Shown piece after piece: positions 1 through 6,241 of a DNA stretch of 64,000 bases. Positions within the stretch are counted from its first letter, which is position 1, and each line of letters begins with the position of its first letter. Origin of the DNA: Clostridium sp. AM30-24 (GTDB lineage: Bacteria; Bacillota; Clostridia; Lachnospirales; Lachnospiraceae); NCBI RefSeq assembly GCF_003480435.1, contig NZ_QUJB01000009.1, positions 36,547-100,546 of the forward strand. The letters run 5' to 3'. The position numbers were made by a program, and so were the translations under genes. The notes under the pieces were generated by a model that saw only the letters and a list, made by a program, of their open reading frames with translations, did no database searches and had not been told where the DNA came from.

Positions 1-451
1 AGGCTAATCCTGCCATGATGATTGGTGAAAACAGGAATGCAACGGATGCGTAACGCACACTGTACCGGATGACCTCCTGATCGCCTGTGAACATTCCAAG
101 GAATCCTGGCATGATAACGATACAGATCACAGCGAGGAGGATCCCGTGGATCACAGACAGGACAACGCCCTGAGTCGCTGCCCGGCGCGCTTCATTCTCC
201 TTTCCGGCACCTCTCGCTGTGGCGATCAGAGCGTTGATTCCCACGCCGAAACCGATCGCCATGGCATTGATGAAGTTCTGGATCGGAAATACCAGAGACA
301 ATGCTTCCATGGCATTCTCACTGATCCTGGCAACAAAATAACTGTCTACTATATTATAAAGAGAATTCACCAGCATAGACAGGACCATGGGCATTCCCAT
401 TCCGAGGAGAAGCGGAAAGATCGGCTTCTCCTTCATGAAAGTTTCATTCAT
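1..451 (-). CDS. MATE family efflux transporter, N-terminal part (runs off window)
   Basis: The first about 150 residues of a multidrug and toxic compound extrusion protein, an inner-membrane cation-coupled drug/metabolite antiporter. The translation begins MNETFMKEKPIFPLLLGMGM and continues with a first membrane helix, the family-typical NSLYNIVDSYFVA segment, and an FGVGINALIATARGAG stretch typical of MATE helix 2 and its following loop. The C-terminal two thirds lie beyond base 1. An in-frame ATG at 463 sits directly on the AAAGGA sequence; the ATG at 451 has more usable spacing and was chosen. It is preceded by its own promoter at 607-634 and a leader of about 150 nt. The family is certain; the substrate is unknown. 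Confidence 0.85.
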   Translation of the reverse strand, partial: MNETFMKEKPIFPLLLGMGMPMVLSMLVNSLYNIVDSYFVARISENAMEALSLVFPIQNFINAMAIGFGVGINALIATARGAGKENEARRAATQGVVLSVIHGILLAVICIVIMPGFLGMFTGDQEVIRYSVRYASVAFLFSPIIMAGLA

Positions 452-606
452 ATTTATATCCATTCCTTTCGCTTCGCTCAGGCACAAAACGTTATGAAAA
501 TGTTCCCCTGAGCCTATTTTTTCTTTATAATTCTTCTTGCAGGGAACTCGGTATACTACAAATCACGGGGAGGTGAGTGAGCTGTCCGGCTTGCCGGATG
601 ACCGAA

Positions 607-634
607 TATTTATATGTGTAGTCCGCCTTTTCAA
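607..634 (-). promoter_or_regulatory. Probable sigma-A promoter of the MATE gene
   Basis: On the minus strand TTGAAA (634-629) is followed after 16 nt by TAAATA (612-607), within TATAAATATT. This would give a transcript with an untranslated leader of about 150 nt before the MATE start at 451. Placement just beyond the terminator at 691-717 supports an independent transcription unit. Confidence 0.45.
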
Positions 635-690
635 GCACAAATAAGTGTGACTAAAGAGCACGTAATCTTATCTTTATATAAACATTCATA

Positions 691-717
691 TAAAAAAGAA
701 TGTGCCTTGGCACATTC
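691..717 (-). terminator. Rho-independent terminator
   Basis: Minus-strand reading gives GAATGTGCC, a two-base AA turn, GGCACATTC, then a run of six T. The 9-bp stem is perfect. It would stop any transcript coming from the repeat block at 698-834 or from the 5-oxoproline operon before the MATE promoter. Confidence 0.75.
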
Positions 718-834
718 TCGCGCCTCGCGCGGTCGCTTGCGACAGTCTACATCTTCGCGCGAGCACGCATCTTTAGCACGTCAGTGCCTTTTTATGTAAC
801 AGGGAATTCCTTGGAATTTCCTGTTACATAAAAA
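698..834. repeat. Compound inverted-repeat block (nested hairpins)
   Basis: Three hairpins in tandem: a 20-bp-class stem at 788-834 (TTATGTAACAGG with CCTGTTACATAA, extended by GGAATT/AATTCC), a central GC-rich hairpin in which CTCGCGCG pairs with CGCGCGAG around an inner GTCGC-AA-GCGAC, and the GAATGTGCC stem at 698-717. The arrangement and composition differ from neighbouring sequence and look like an interspersed structured repeat rather than a decayed gene. Copy number elsewhere cannot be judged from this window. Confidence 0.5.
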
Positions 835-875
835 AACCACACAACCACCCATAAAGCTTTTAGGTGATTGTGTGG
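830..875 (-). terminator. Rho-independent terminator, probably of a short RNA
   Basis: On the minus strand CCACACAATCACC, a loop of 13 nt, then GGTGGTTGTGTGG followed directly by seven T. The stem is 13 bp with one G-T wobble on this strand (a mismatch on the other strand), so it is directional. It lies only about 50 nt after the predicted start of transcription from the promoter at 923-951. Confidence 0.8.
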
Positions 876-916
876 CGAAAAAAGTTCTTCTCTAAAAATC
901 CACACGAGTTTTAACG
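830..916 (-). ncRNA. Candidate short RNA or attenuator (about 85 nt)
   Basis: A near-ideal promoter (923-951) is followed within about 40 nt by a strong terminator (830-875), with no open frame between. The early transcript contains GTGTGG about 20 nt before the terminator stem, able to pair with the CCACAC that begins the terminator 5' arm, so two mutually exclusive folds are possible. It may be an independent small RNA, or a leader that attenuates transcription into the structured block beyond. The promoter and terminator are seen; function is inferred. Confidence 0.4.
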
Positions 917-922
917 TCTGGT

Positions 923-951
923 AGAATAACATAGATTTCGGATTCTGTCAA
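923..951 (-). promoter_or_regulatory. Strong sigma-A-type promoter with no downstream ORF
   Basis: Minus strand TTGACA (951-946), 17-nt spacer, TATTCT (928-923). The -35 box is the consensus. The first coding start downstream is the MATE gene nearly 470 bp away behind two terminators, so the promoter most likely drives the short RNA at 830-916. Confidence 0.7.
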
Positions 952-1103
952 CTATCCGGAGCCCGAAGACTCGATGACTCGATGACCCGACCCTCTCACT
1001 CTCGAGGGCCCGAACATCTCACTTCCGCATCTGTCCGGCAAAGTCTGCCATGTCCGATGCTGGCAGCTGATCACGCATCTGCGATGCTGCGATTCCTTCT
1101 GTT

Positions 1104-1925
1104 TCACAGCGATTTCGTACCTTGCTTCTTTTTCTCCAAATAATCATTTAACTCCGCGTTCTTCACATTCGTGATAAACATATGACCCGGAGCGTGGGTG
1201 ATGACGATCGGCGGCTTCGCCCGCTCGATGGCTGCCTGTGGGGTCACGCCGCAGGCCCAGAATACCGGGATCTCGCCCTCGCGGATCTCCACTGGATCTC
1301 CATAGTCCGGATGGTCGATATCCTTGATGCCGATCTTTTCCGGATCGCCCATGTGGACAGGACCACCGTGAACATTCGGGAACTTTTCTGTGATCTCCGC
1401 CGCTTTCTTTGCGTTCTCCGGCGTCATCGGGCGCATGCTGCATACCAACGGACCTTCAAACACACCGGCTTTCTCGCATTCGATGTTCGTCTTGTACATC
1501 GGCACATTTCTTCCCATTGAGATATGGCGCACATCAATTCCGGCCTGTAAGAGCGCCTCCTCGAAGGAGAAGCTGCAGCCGATAAGAAAACCGACGAAAT
1601 CATCCTGCCAGTATTCGGAAGCATCTGTCACTTCATCGACCTTCACGCCGTTTTTATAGATAAAGTACCGCGGAATATCGGTGACGATATTCGCTCCCTC
1701 GCCCATATCATGAACCAGCGGGGAGCCGTCCATGATCTCGAGGATCGGACACGGTTTCGGATTACGCTCCGCGAACTTTTTAAAATCCTCCGCATATTTT
1801 TTCGGCAGGATCACAAGGTTTGCCTGTGCGTATCCCCCGCACATTCCGGCTGTCGGTTCTGTGATCTCACCGTCACGGATCTTTTTCCAGATCTCTTCCG
1901 GTCTTGTCGTTCTGTAATCTCCCAT
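1104..1925 (-). CDS. ycsI: D-glutamate cyclase / YcsI-like hydro-lyase (DUF1445)
   Basis: 273-residue cytosolic protein matching the DUF1445/YcsI family. Members include mitochondrial D-glutamate cyclase, which converts D-glutamate to 5-oxo-D-proline. Family-like segments are AGMCGGYAQANLVILPK near residue 27, a central VGFLIGCSFSFEEALLQAG and a C-terminal WACGVTPQAAIERAKPP plus ITHAPGHMFITNV. The start ATG has an AAAGGGG site upstream. It is the last gene of the 5-oxoproline operon, 130 bp after pxpC. The context repeats the Bacillus subtilis ycsFGI-kip neighbourhood and suggests a role in 5-oxoproline or D-glutamate turnover. The exact reaction in bacteria is an inference. Confidence 0.85.
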   Translation of the reverse strand: MGDYRTTRPEEIWKKIRDGEITEPTAGMCGGYAQANLVILPKKYAEDFKKFAERNPKPCPILEIMDGSPLVHDMGEGANIVTDIPRYFIYKNGVKVDEVTDASEYWQDDFVGFLIGCSFSFEEALLQAGIDVRHISMGRNVPMYKTNIECEKAGVFEGPLVCSMRPMTPENAKKAAEITEKFPNVHGGPVHMGDPEKIGIKDIDHPDYGDPVEIREGEIPVFWACGVTPQAAIERAKPPIVITHAPGHMFITNVKNAELNDYLEKKKQGTKSL

Positions 1926-2055
1926 TTTTCACTACCCCTTTCTCCTATGCCGTTCTTTTCGTTTCCGGCATCTTAAGTTTCCTGTTTCCCACGACCCATT
2001 CTGCTGAAACGCTTCACCGATCAGGTCATTTTCCGGTCTGCATCCCCATATTTTT

Positions 2056-3153
2056 TTACCGGAATCTCACAACCTCTTTTTCAAGCTCCACAAGAAACTC
2101 TTTTCCATTTACGGAGATCTTATAGGTTCCCGCCTTTACCCATGCGGTCTTGTTCGCCTCGGATGCCGCTGCGATCGCCACCGCCTGCTCATCATCCGCC
2201 GGTTCCACCGGGGTATTCAGTCTCTTAGCAAGCGCGTCAAACTCTTCTTTTTCCTTACAATAGAGAGCCTGCGCCTCATCCACCGTGACTTTCTCAAAAT
2301 GGATCTTCATTCCCGGCATACACTGGGCAAGCACCGGAAGGTCCACAGAGATCACATTGGCAATCTTTGTGTAGCCGCCTGTGGTCTGATGGTCCGCCAT
2401 CATGACGATAGGATTTCCGTGGGACGGAACCTGGACAGCGCCGAAGCTGATGCCGTCAGTGATGATGTCGCCGCCGTTTTTATGCTCGATCACATCGCCT
2501 TCCATGCGGCAGCCCATGCGGTCATACTCGTTGGAGATCGTGTAAGTGCTGTTTAAGAAGGTGTTGATTCCCTTATCTGTAAAACAGTCGTCCTGCGGGC
2601 CCATAACGACTCTGAGTGTCCATTCCTTTGCACCGTAAGACGGAAGTCCGTATACACGCTCGGCCATATGCGGGAGCCAGGATGCAGGAGCGCGGAAAGC
2701 GATCTCATCGCCGGTTCCTAATTTTCTTCCCTCGTATCCGCCGACCTTTGATTTCAGGTTCGTGGATCTGCTTCCCATAACGACCGGGATATCAAGTCCG
2801 CCCGCAAAAGCGATATACGCACGGCTTCCGCCGTACATGCCCATGAAGCTCAACGTCTGGCCCGCTTTTACCAGGACCGCACGGTATCTCTCCACCGGCT
2901 TTCCGTCGATCTTTGCCCCGAGGTCGCCGCCTGTCACCGCGATGATCTCATCTTCTGTAAACTTCATCGTCGGGCCCATCATCGTGATCTCGATGACCGC
3001 CTCGTTCATATCATTTCCGACAAGGATATTGGCGAGTGACGCTGCCCTGGTATCCATGACACCAGATACAGACATTCCAGTCTCCTGATATCCGTAACGT
3101 CCCATATCCTGAATCGTTGTCAGGAATCCGCCGTTTATGATCTGAATGCCCAT
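2056..3153 (-). CDS. pxpC: 5-oxoprolinase subunit PxpC (KipA family, carboxyltransferase-like)
   Basis: 365 residues, the biotin-dependent carboxyltransferase-like subunit of the PxpABC 5-oxoprolinase, which hydrolyses 5-oxoproline to glutamate using ATP. Family signs are MGIQIINGGFLTTIQDMGR at the N-terminus, SVSGVMDTRAASLANILVGN, and GNPIVMMADHQTTGGYTKIA late in the protein. The start ATG at 3153 overlaps the pxpB stop by one base (TGATG) and is served by GGAGG; a GTG one codon upstream is less likely. The protein is longer than the usual 330-340 residues because of a C-terminal tail of about 50 residues with an Ala-rich linker and GTYKISVNGKEFLVELEKE, reminiscent of the first strands of a biotinyl domain but lacking a biotin-lysine motif. 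Confidence 0.93.
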   Translation of the reverse strand: MGIQIINGGFLTTIQDMGRYGYQETGMSVSGVMDTRAASLANILVGNDMNEAVIEITMMGPTMKFTEDEIIAVTGGDLGAKIDGKPVERYRAVLVKAGQTLSFMGMYGGSRAYIAFAGGLDIPVVMGSRSTNLKSKVGGYEGRKLGTGDEIAFRAPASWLPHMAERVYGLPSYGAKEWTLRVVMGPQDDCFTDKGINTFLNSTYTISNEYDRMGCRMEGDVIEHKNGGDIITDGISFGAVQVPSHGNPIVMMADHQTTGGYTKIANVISVDLPVLAQCMPGMKIHFEKVTVDEAQALYCKEKEEFDALAKRLNTPVEPADDEQAVAIAAASEANKTAWVKAGTYKISVNGKEFLVELEKEVVRFR

Positions 3154-3884
3154 CACTCCGCCTCCTTATCATATACTACATACTGATATGTATTGTTCTC
3201 CACCTGTTTTTCGATGGCTTTGTACTCTTCTTCCGTCACCGGGCGGAATTTAATGTACTGTCCGGACTCAAGGAGCACCGGTTTTTCCCGCTCGGAATCA
3301 TAGAGCTTTAACGGAGTTCTTCCGATGAGCTGCCAGCCGCCCGGGGATGCCACCGGATAGATTCCAGTCTGCTCTCCGGCGATTCCCACGGAGCCGCCCT
3401 CGATCTTTACACGCGGACTCTTTAAACGCGGAGTCGCGATGCGCTTGTCCATACCGCCGAGATACGGGAAGCCAGCGATGAAGCCTAACATATAGATCAG
3501 ATATTCTTCAGAGGAATGGATCTTTACGACTTCTTCCTCCGTAAGACCGTTATGTTTTGCCACATTCGCAAGATCCGGTCCCATTTCTCCGCCATAAAGC
3601 ACCGGAATCTCGATCACGGTTGGCGGCGGGATCTGGATGCTGCCCATGGAGGACAGAACCTGCTCAAATTTTTCTGTCAGTGCTGAGAACCGGATCACTT
3701 CCGGCTTGTATACAACAAGAAGGGAACGGTAGGTCGGTACGGTCTCGACGATTCCCTCAATCTGTTCTTTCTCTAACGCGATCTTGAATGCGCGGATCTT
3801 CCGGTTGATCTCCGGACTGATCTCATTTCCAAATTCCACGGTGACTGCACAGTCACCGGAAACCAGATATCTTACATTTCCCAC
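3153..3884 (-). CDS. pxpB: 5-oxoprolinase subunit PxpB (KipI family)
   Basis: 243-residue KipI-type subunit of 5-oxoprolinase; in B. subtilis the homologue also inhibits the sporulation kinase KinA. Recognised by the RYLVSGDCAVTVEFGNEI start and the GFIAGFPYLGGMDKRIATPR and SVGIAGEQTGIYPVASPGGW core. I place the start at a GTG (3884) because AGGAGA lies six bases upstream and this gives the family length. The reading frame stays open to 3947, but that extension runs through the hairpin at 3912-3942 and has no good start. Coupled to pxpC by TGATG. Confidence 0.93.
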   Translation of the reverse strand: MGNVRYLVSGDCAVTVEFGNEISPEINRKIRAFKIALEKEQIEGIVETVPTYRSLLVVYKPEVIRFSALTEKFEQVLSSMGSIQIPPPTVIEIPVLYGGEMGPDLANVAKHNGLTEEEVVKIHSSEEYLIYMLGFIAGFPYLGGMDKRIATPRLKSPRVKIEGGSVGIAGEQTGIYPVASPGGWQLIGRTPLKLYDSEREKPVLLESGQYIKFRPVTEEEYKAIEKQVENNTYQYVVYDKEAE

Positions 3885-3911
3885 AGCGAGTCTCCTCTCT
3901 ATACATTTGCG

Positions 3912-3942
3912 GCTGTTTGACATTTGTAAGATGTCAAACAGC
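3912..3942 (-). promoter_or_regulatory. Perfect intercistronic hairpin between pxpA and pxpB
   Basis: GCTGTTTGACAT and ATGTCAAACAGC form a perfect 12-bp stem with a 7-nt loop, with no T run after it on either strand. It sits in the 71-bp gap between pxpA and the pxpB start, so an mRNA processing/stability element or a partial attenuator is more likely than a terminator. Confidence 0.6.
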
Positions 3943-3955
3943 TGCACTCTTTTCC

Positions 3956-4717
3956 CTATAAACTTAAATTTTTAATCTCCACACCTTCCGCGATCAGTGT
4001 CTCACGGATATTCTTTACGAACTCCAATGCCTTTGGGTTATCTCCGTGAACGCAGATAGAGTCTGCCTTGATCGCGATATCGTTTCCGTTGATGGACTCG
4101 ACTTTTCCTTCTTTTACCATACGGATCACACGTTTGATCGCAAGGTCTTTGTCCTTGATCACTGCACCCGGAAGCTTTCTTGATACGAGAGTTCCGTCAT
4201 CGTTGTAAGCGCGGTCAGCGAAGACCTCACTTGCAGCGCGGAGACCGACTTTTTCTGCTGCCGTGATCATCTTGGAACCTGCAAGTCCCATGAAGATGAT
4301 GTCCTTATCTACCTCATAAACTGCCTCACACATCGCGATGGCTAACTTCTCGTCAACAGCTGCCATATTGTAAAGAGCGCCGTGCGGTTTTACATGCTGG
4401 ATCTTTACGCCTTGGGCGGTACAGAACGCCATGAGAGCGCCCAGCTGGTAGCGGACATAAGCTTTCGCTTCATCCGGCGTCACTGCCATATTGCGGCGTC
4501 CAAATCCCACAAGGTCCGGGAATCCCGGGTGTGCGCCGACGGCTGTTCCGAACTCTTTCGCCAGAGCAACAGTCTTTTCCATCACCATCGCGTCACCTGC
4601 GTGCCAGCCACATGCCACGTTTGCGGAGGAGACGTACTTTAAGATCTCCTCATCCATTCCGATCGTATAATTTCCAAAGCTTTCTCCAAGGTCACTGTTT
4701 AAATCTACACGGTACAT
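3956..4717 (-). CDS. pxpA: 5-oxoprolinase subunit PxpA (LamB/YcsF family)
   Basis: 253 residues, the LamB/YcsF-type catalytic subunit of 5-oxoprolinase. The protein begins [20 protein letters not shown], followed by [31 protein letters not shown] and [11 protein letters not shown], all diagnostic blocks of the family. AAGGAGG precedes the ATG with 8-nt spacing. First of the three enzyme subunits; lies 88 bp after the NRAMP-like permease gene in the same direction, so the whole set is probably one mRNA from the promoter at 6061-6089. Confidence 0.95.
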   Translation of the reverse strand: MYRVDLNSDLGESFGNYTIGMDEEILKYVSSANVACGWHAGDAMVMEKTVALAKEFGTAVGAHPGFPDLVGFGRRNMAVTPDEAKAYVRYQLGALMAFCTAQGVKIQHVKPHGALYNMAAVDEKLAIAMCEAVYEVDKDIIFMGLAGSKMITAAEKVGLRAASEVFADRAYNDDGTLVSRKLPGAVIKDKDLAIKRVIRMVKEGKVESINGNDIAIKADSICVHGDNPKALEFVKNIRETLIAEGVEIKNLSL

Positions 4718-4805
4718 AATATTTCCTCCTTGCTTTCCCTGCCGGTATTTTCTAAATTTCCTATCTACTATTTTAAACGACTTGCGTCACAATCTCAATA
4801 CATAA

Positions 4806-6017
4806 TTAACCAAACATCTTTAAGATTCCCGGAAGAGCTTTGATTCCGGAGAATCCTGTGAGCAGTACCACGCATACACCTAAAACGATGAGGATCGTCG
4901 GATGCTTGTAATCCTCGCCGACGATCTTCTTGTTTCTGCTCGCAAGAAGGATCGTTAAGAGTGTCAGCGGAAGGATCAGTCCGTTTAAAGCGCCTGCAAG
5001 TACAAGAAGTGCTGCCGGCTTTCCGAGGATCGCCATGATCAGTGTGGAGGCTGTGATAAATCCGATCACGAACCACTTTTCATTCTTCATGATAAACGGA
5101 TGAAGAGTCTTTAAAAATGAAACCGATGTATAAGCCGCGCCGATGACGGATGTTGTAGCGGCGAAGAAAAGGACAAGACCAAAGATCTTATATCCGATCA
5201 CGCCAGCTCCGAGACGGAACGCGTCTGCTGCCGGGTTTGAAGCGTCGAGTGTCACATCCGGGTTTGCTGTCACGACACCGAGAACCGCGAGGAACAGCAG
5301 GATCCTCATGATTCCGGAAACGCTGACACCCATTAAAACGGACTGGCGTACATGCGGAAGATCTTTCTTTCCGGAATATCCGGCGTCAAGAAGACGGTGC
5401 GCACCGGAGAATGTGATATATCCGCCGCAGCTTCCTCCGAGAAGCGTGATGAGCGGAAGGACAAGGGCACCCACATCGCCCGGGTGGAAAATACTGCTCA
5501 CAGCGTCCCCTACCGGAGGTTTGGATTTGATCGCCACATAGAGAACTACGATGATCATGATACTTCCAAGGTATTTTGTCAGCTTATCCATGCTGGTCTT
5601 CGCGTCCTTGGAGAGGAAGATCAGGATTCCGATGATTCCCGCGATAAAGGTTCCAACCGTCGTCGGAATTCCGAACAATACGTTAAGTCCCAGGGCGCCG
5701 CCTCCGACATTTCCGATGTTGAATGCCAGACCGCCAAGCGCAACCATGAATGCGATAAAATACCCGAGTCCCGGAAGGACTTTATTTGCAATATCCTGTC
5801 CGCGCATGCCGGACACACCGATCACCGACCAGATATTTAACTGTGTCGTCACATCCAACAGGATCGTACAGACGATCACAAGCGCGAAAACGCTTTTATA
5901 CTGAGCCGTAAATGTGGAAGTCTGTGTCAGGAATCCCGGTCCGATCGCGGATGTCGCCATCAGGAACGCAGCTCCCATCAAGGTCGTCATGTTGCTGTGT
6001 TTTTTCTTTTCCCCCAT
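4806..6017 (-). CDS. ycsG: NRAMP-fold permease (YcsG-like) of the 5-oxoproline operon
   Basis: 403-residue membrane protein with about eleven hydrophobic segments, of the NRAMP/YcsG family. The start is the ATG at 6017 with AAAGGGG nine bases upstream; an in-frame TTG 24 codons earlier lies in the -35 box of the promoter and is not credible. Canonical metal-transporting NRAMPs carry DPGN in helix 1 and MPH in helix 6; here helix 1 reads AIGPGFLTQTSTF and helix 6 GGYITFSGAHR, and neither metal motif occurs. With the pxpABC neighbours, import of 5-oxoproline or a related acid is a better guess than metal import. Family certain, substrate inferred. Confidence 0.85.
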   Translation of the reverse strand: MGEKKKHSNMTTLMGAAFLMATSAIGPGFLTQTSTFTAQYKSVFALVIVCTILLDVTTQLNIWSVIGVSGMRGQDIANKVLPGLGYFIAFMVALGGLAFNIGNVGGGALGLNVLFGIPTTVGTFIAGIIGILIFLSKDAKTSMDKLTKYLGSIMIIVVLYVAIKSKPPVGDAVSSIFHPGDVGALVLPLITLLGGSCGGYITFSGAHRLLDAGYSGKKDLPHVRQSVLMGVSVSGIMRILLFLAVLGVVTANPDVTLDASNPAADAFRLGAGVIGYKIFGLVLFFAATTSVIGAAYTSVSFLKTLHPFIMKNEKWFVIGFITASTLIMAILGKPAALLVLAGALNGLILPLTLLTILLASRNKKIVGEDYKHPTILIVLGVCVVLLTGFSGIKALPGILKMFG

Positions 6018-6060
6018 AAATGAGTACCCCTTTCGTATCTTTTCTACAACTGATGCCTTG

Positions 6061-6089
6061 ATTTTATCTGACTTTTTAGTGATATTCAA
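6061..6089 (-). promoter_or_regulatory. Sigma-A-type promoter of the 5-oxoproline operon
   Basis: Minus strand TTGAAT (6089-6084), 17-nt spacer, TAAAAT (6066-6061), about 45 bp before the permease start. No convincing sigma-54 -24/-12 element is visible here: the best GGCA...TTG pair has the wrong spacing. This matters because the neighbouring regulator belongs to the sigma-54 activator family. Confidence 0.65.
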
Positions 6090-6112
6090 CTATATTTTTC
6101 GGTTTCGGAAAT

Positions 6113-6135
6113 TTTTTTTGAAATTTTCAAAAAAA
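6113..6135 (-). promoter_or_regulatory. Candidate activator site: perfect 23-nt palindrome
   Basis: TTTTTTTGAAA and TTTCAAAAAAA are exact inverted repeats around one central base. The centre is about 35 bp upstream of the -35 box at 6084-6089, a usual place for a response-regulator operator. The arm also supplies the T run of the preceding terminator, so part of the symmetry could be incidental. Confidence 0.35.
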
Positions 6136-6177
6136 TCGTGCGAATCCGCTCAGTTTTAGCGAGCGATTTCGCACGAT
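6129..6177 (-). terminator. Rho-independent terminator after the response regulator gene
   Basis: Minus strand ATCGTGCGAAATCGCTC, loop, GAGCGGATTCGCACGAT, then TTTTTTT. The stem is about 15 bp with two mismatches. It separates the truA-symporter-kinase-regulator unit from the 5-oxoproline operon. Confidence 0.75.
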
Positions 6178-6241
6178 GTGAATTTTTGCACGTTTTCAAT
6201 TGTTCAGCAGGTCTGCCCCTTACCGTGCGGGCCGTAAGATT

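Larger units (their letters stand above)
452..1103. other. 650-bp intergenic region, structure-rich, no protein gene
   Basis: No convincing reading frame on either strand. Read on the minus strand it holds, in order: a strong sigma-A-like promoter (923-951), a rho-independent terminator (830-875), a block of nested inverted repeats (698-834), a second minus-strand terminator (691-717) and a promoter for the MATE gene (607-634). From 952 to 1103 there is only the short GC-rich tail after the 5-oxoproline operon, including repeats of the words GACTCGATGA and TCTCGAGGGCCCGA, in which I recognise nothing. The stretch 452-606 is the MATE leader; it contains a small hairpin (TCCGGCTTGCCGGA) but I do not match it to a known riboswitch. 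Confidence 0.6.

Noticed and set aside
146..511. Plus-strand 121-codon frame over the MATE gene
   Set aside because: Antisense shadow of a well-recognised MATE N-terminus on the minus strand.
452..606. MATE leader as a known riboswitch
   Set aside because: Only one small hairpin is clear; I could not match the leader to a riboswitch consensus I know (THF, preQ1, guanidine, SAM).
788..834. TGTAACAGG hairpin as a terminator
   Set aside because: The T run lies on the 5' side of the stem on both strands, so it cannot act as a standard intrinsic terminator.
6018..6060. GGCATCAGTTG as a sigma-54 -24/-12 promoter for the permease gene
   Set aside because: The distance between GG and the TTG is two bases short and the -12 GC is missing. 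The TTGAAT-17-TAAAAT promoter explains the region better.
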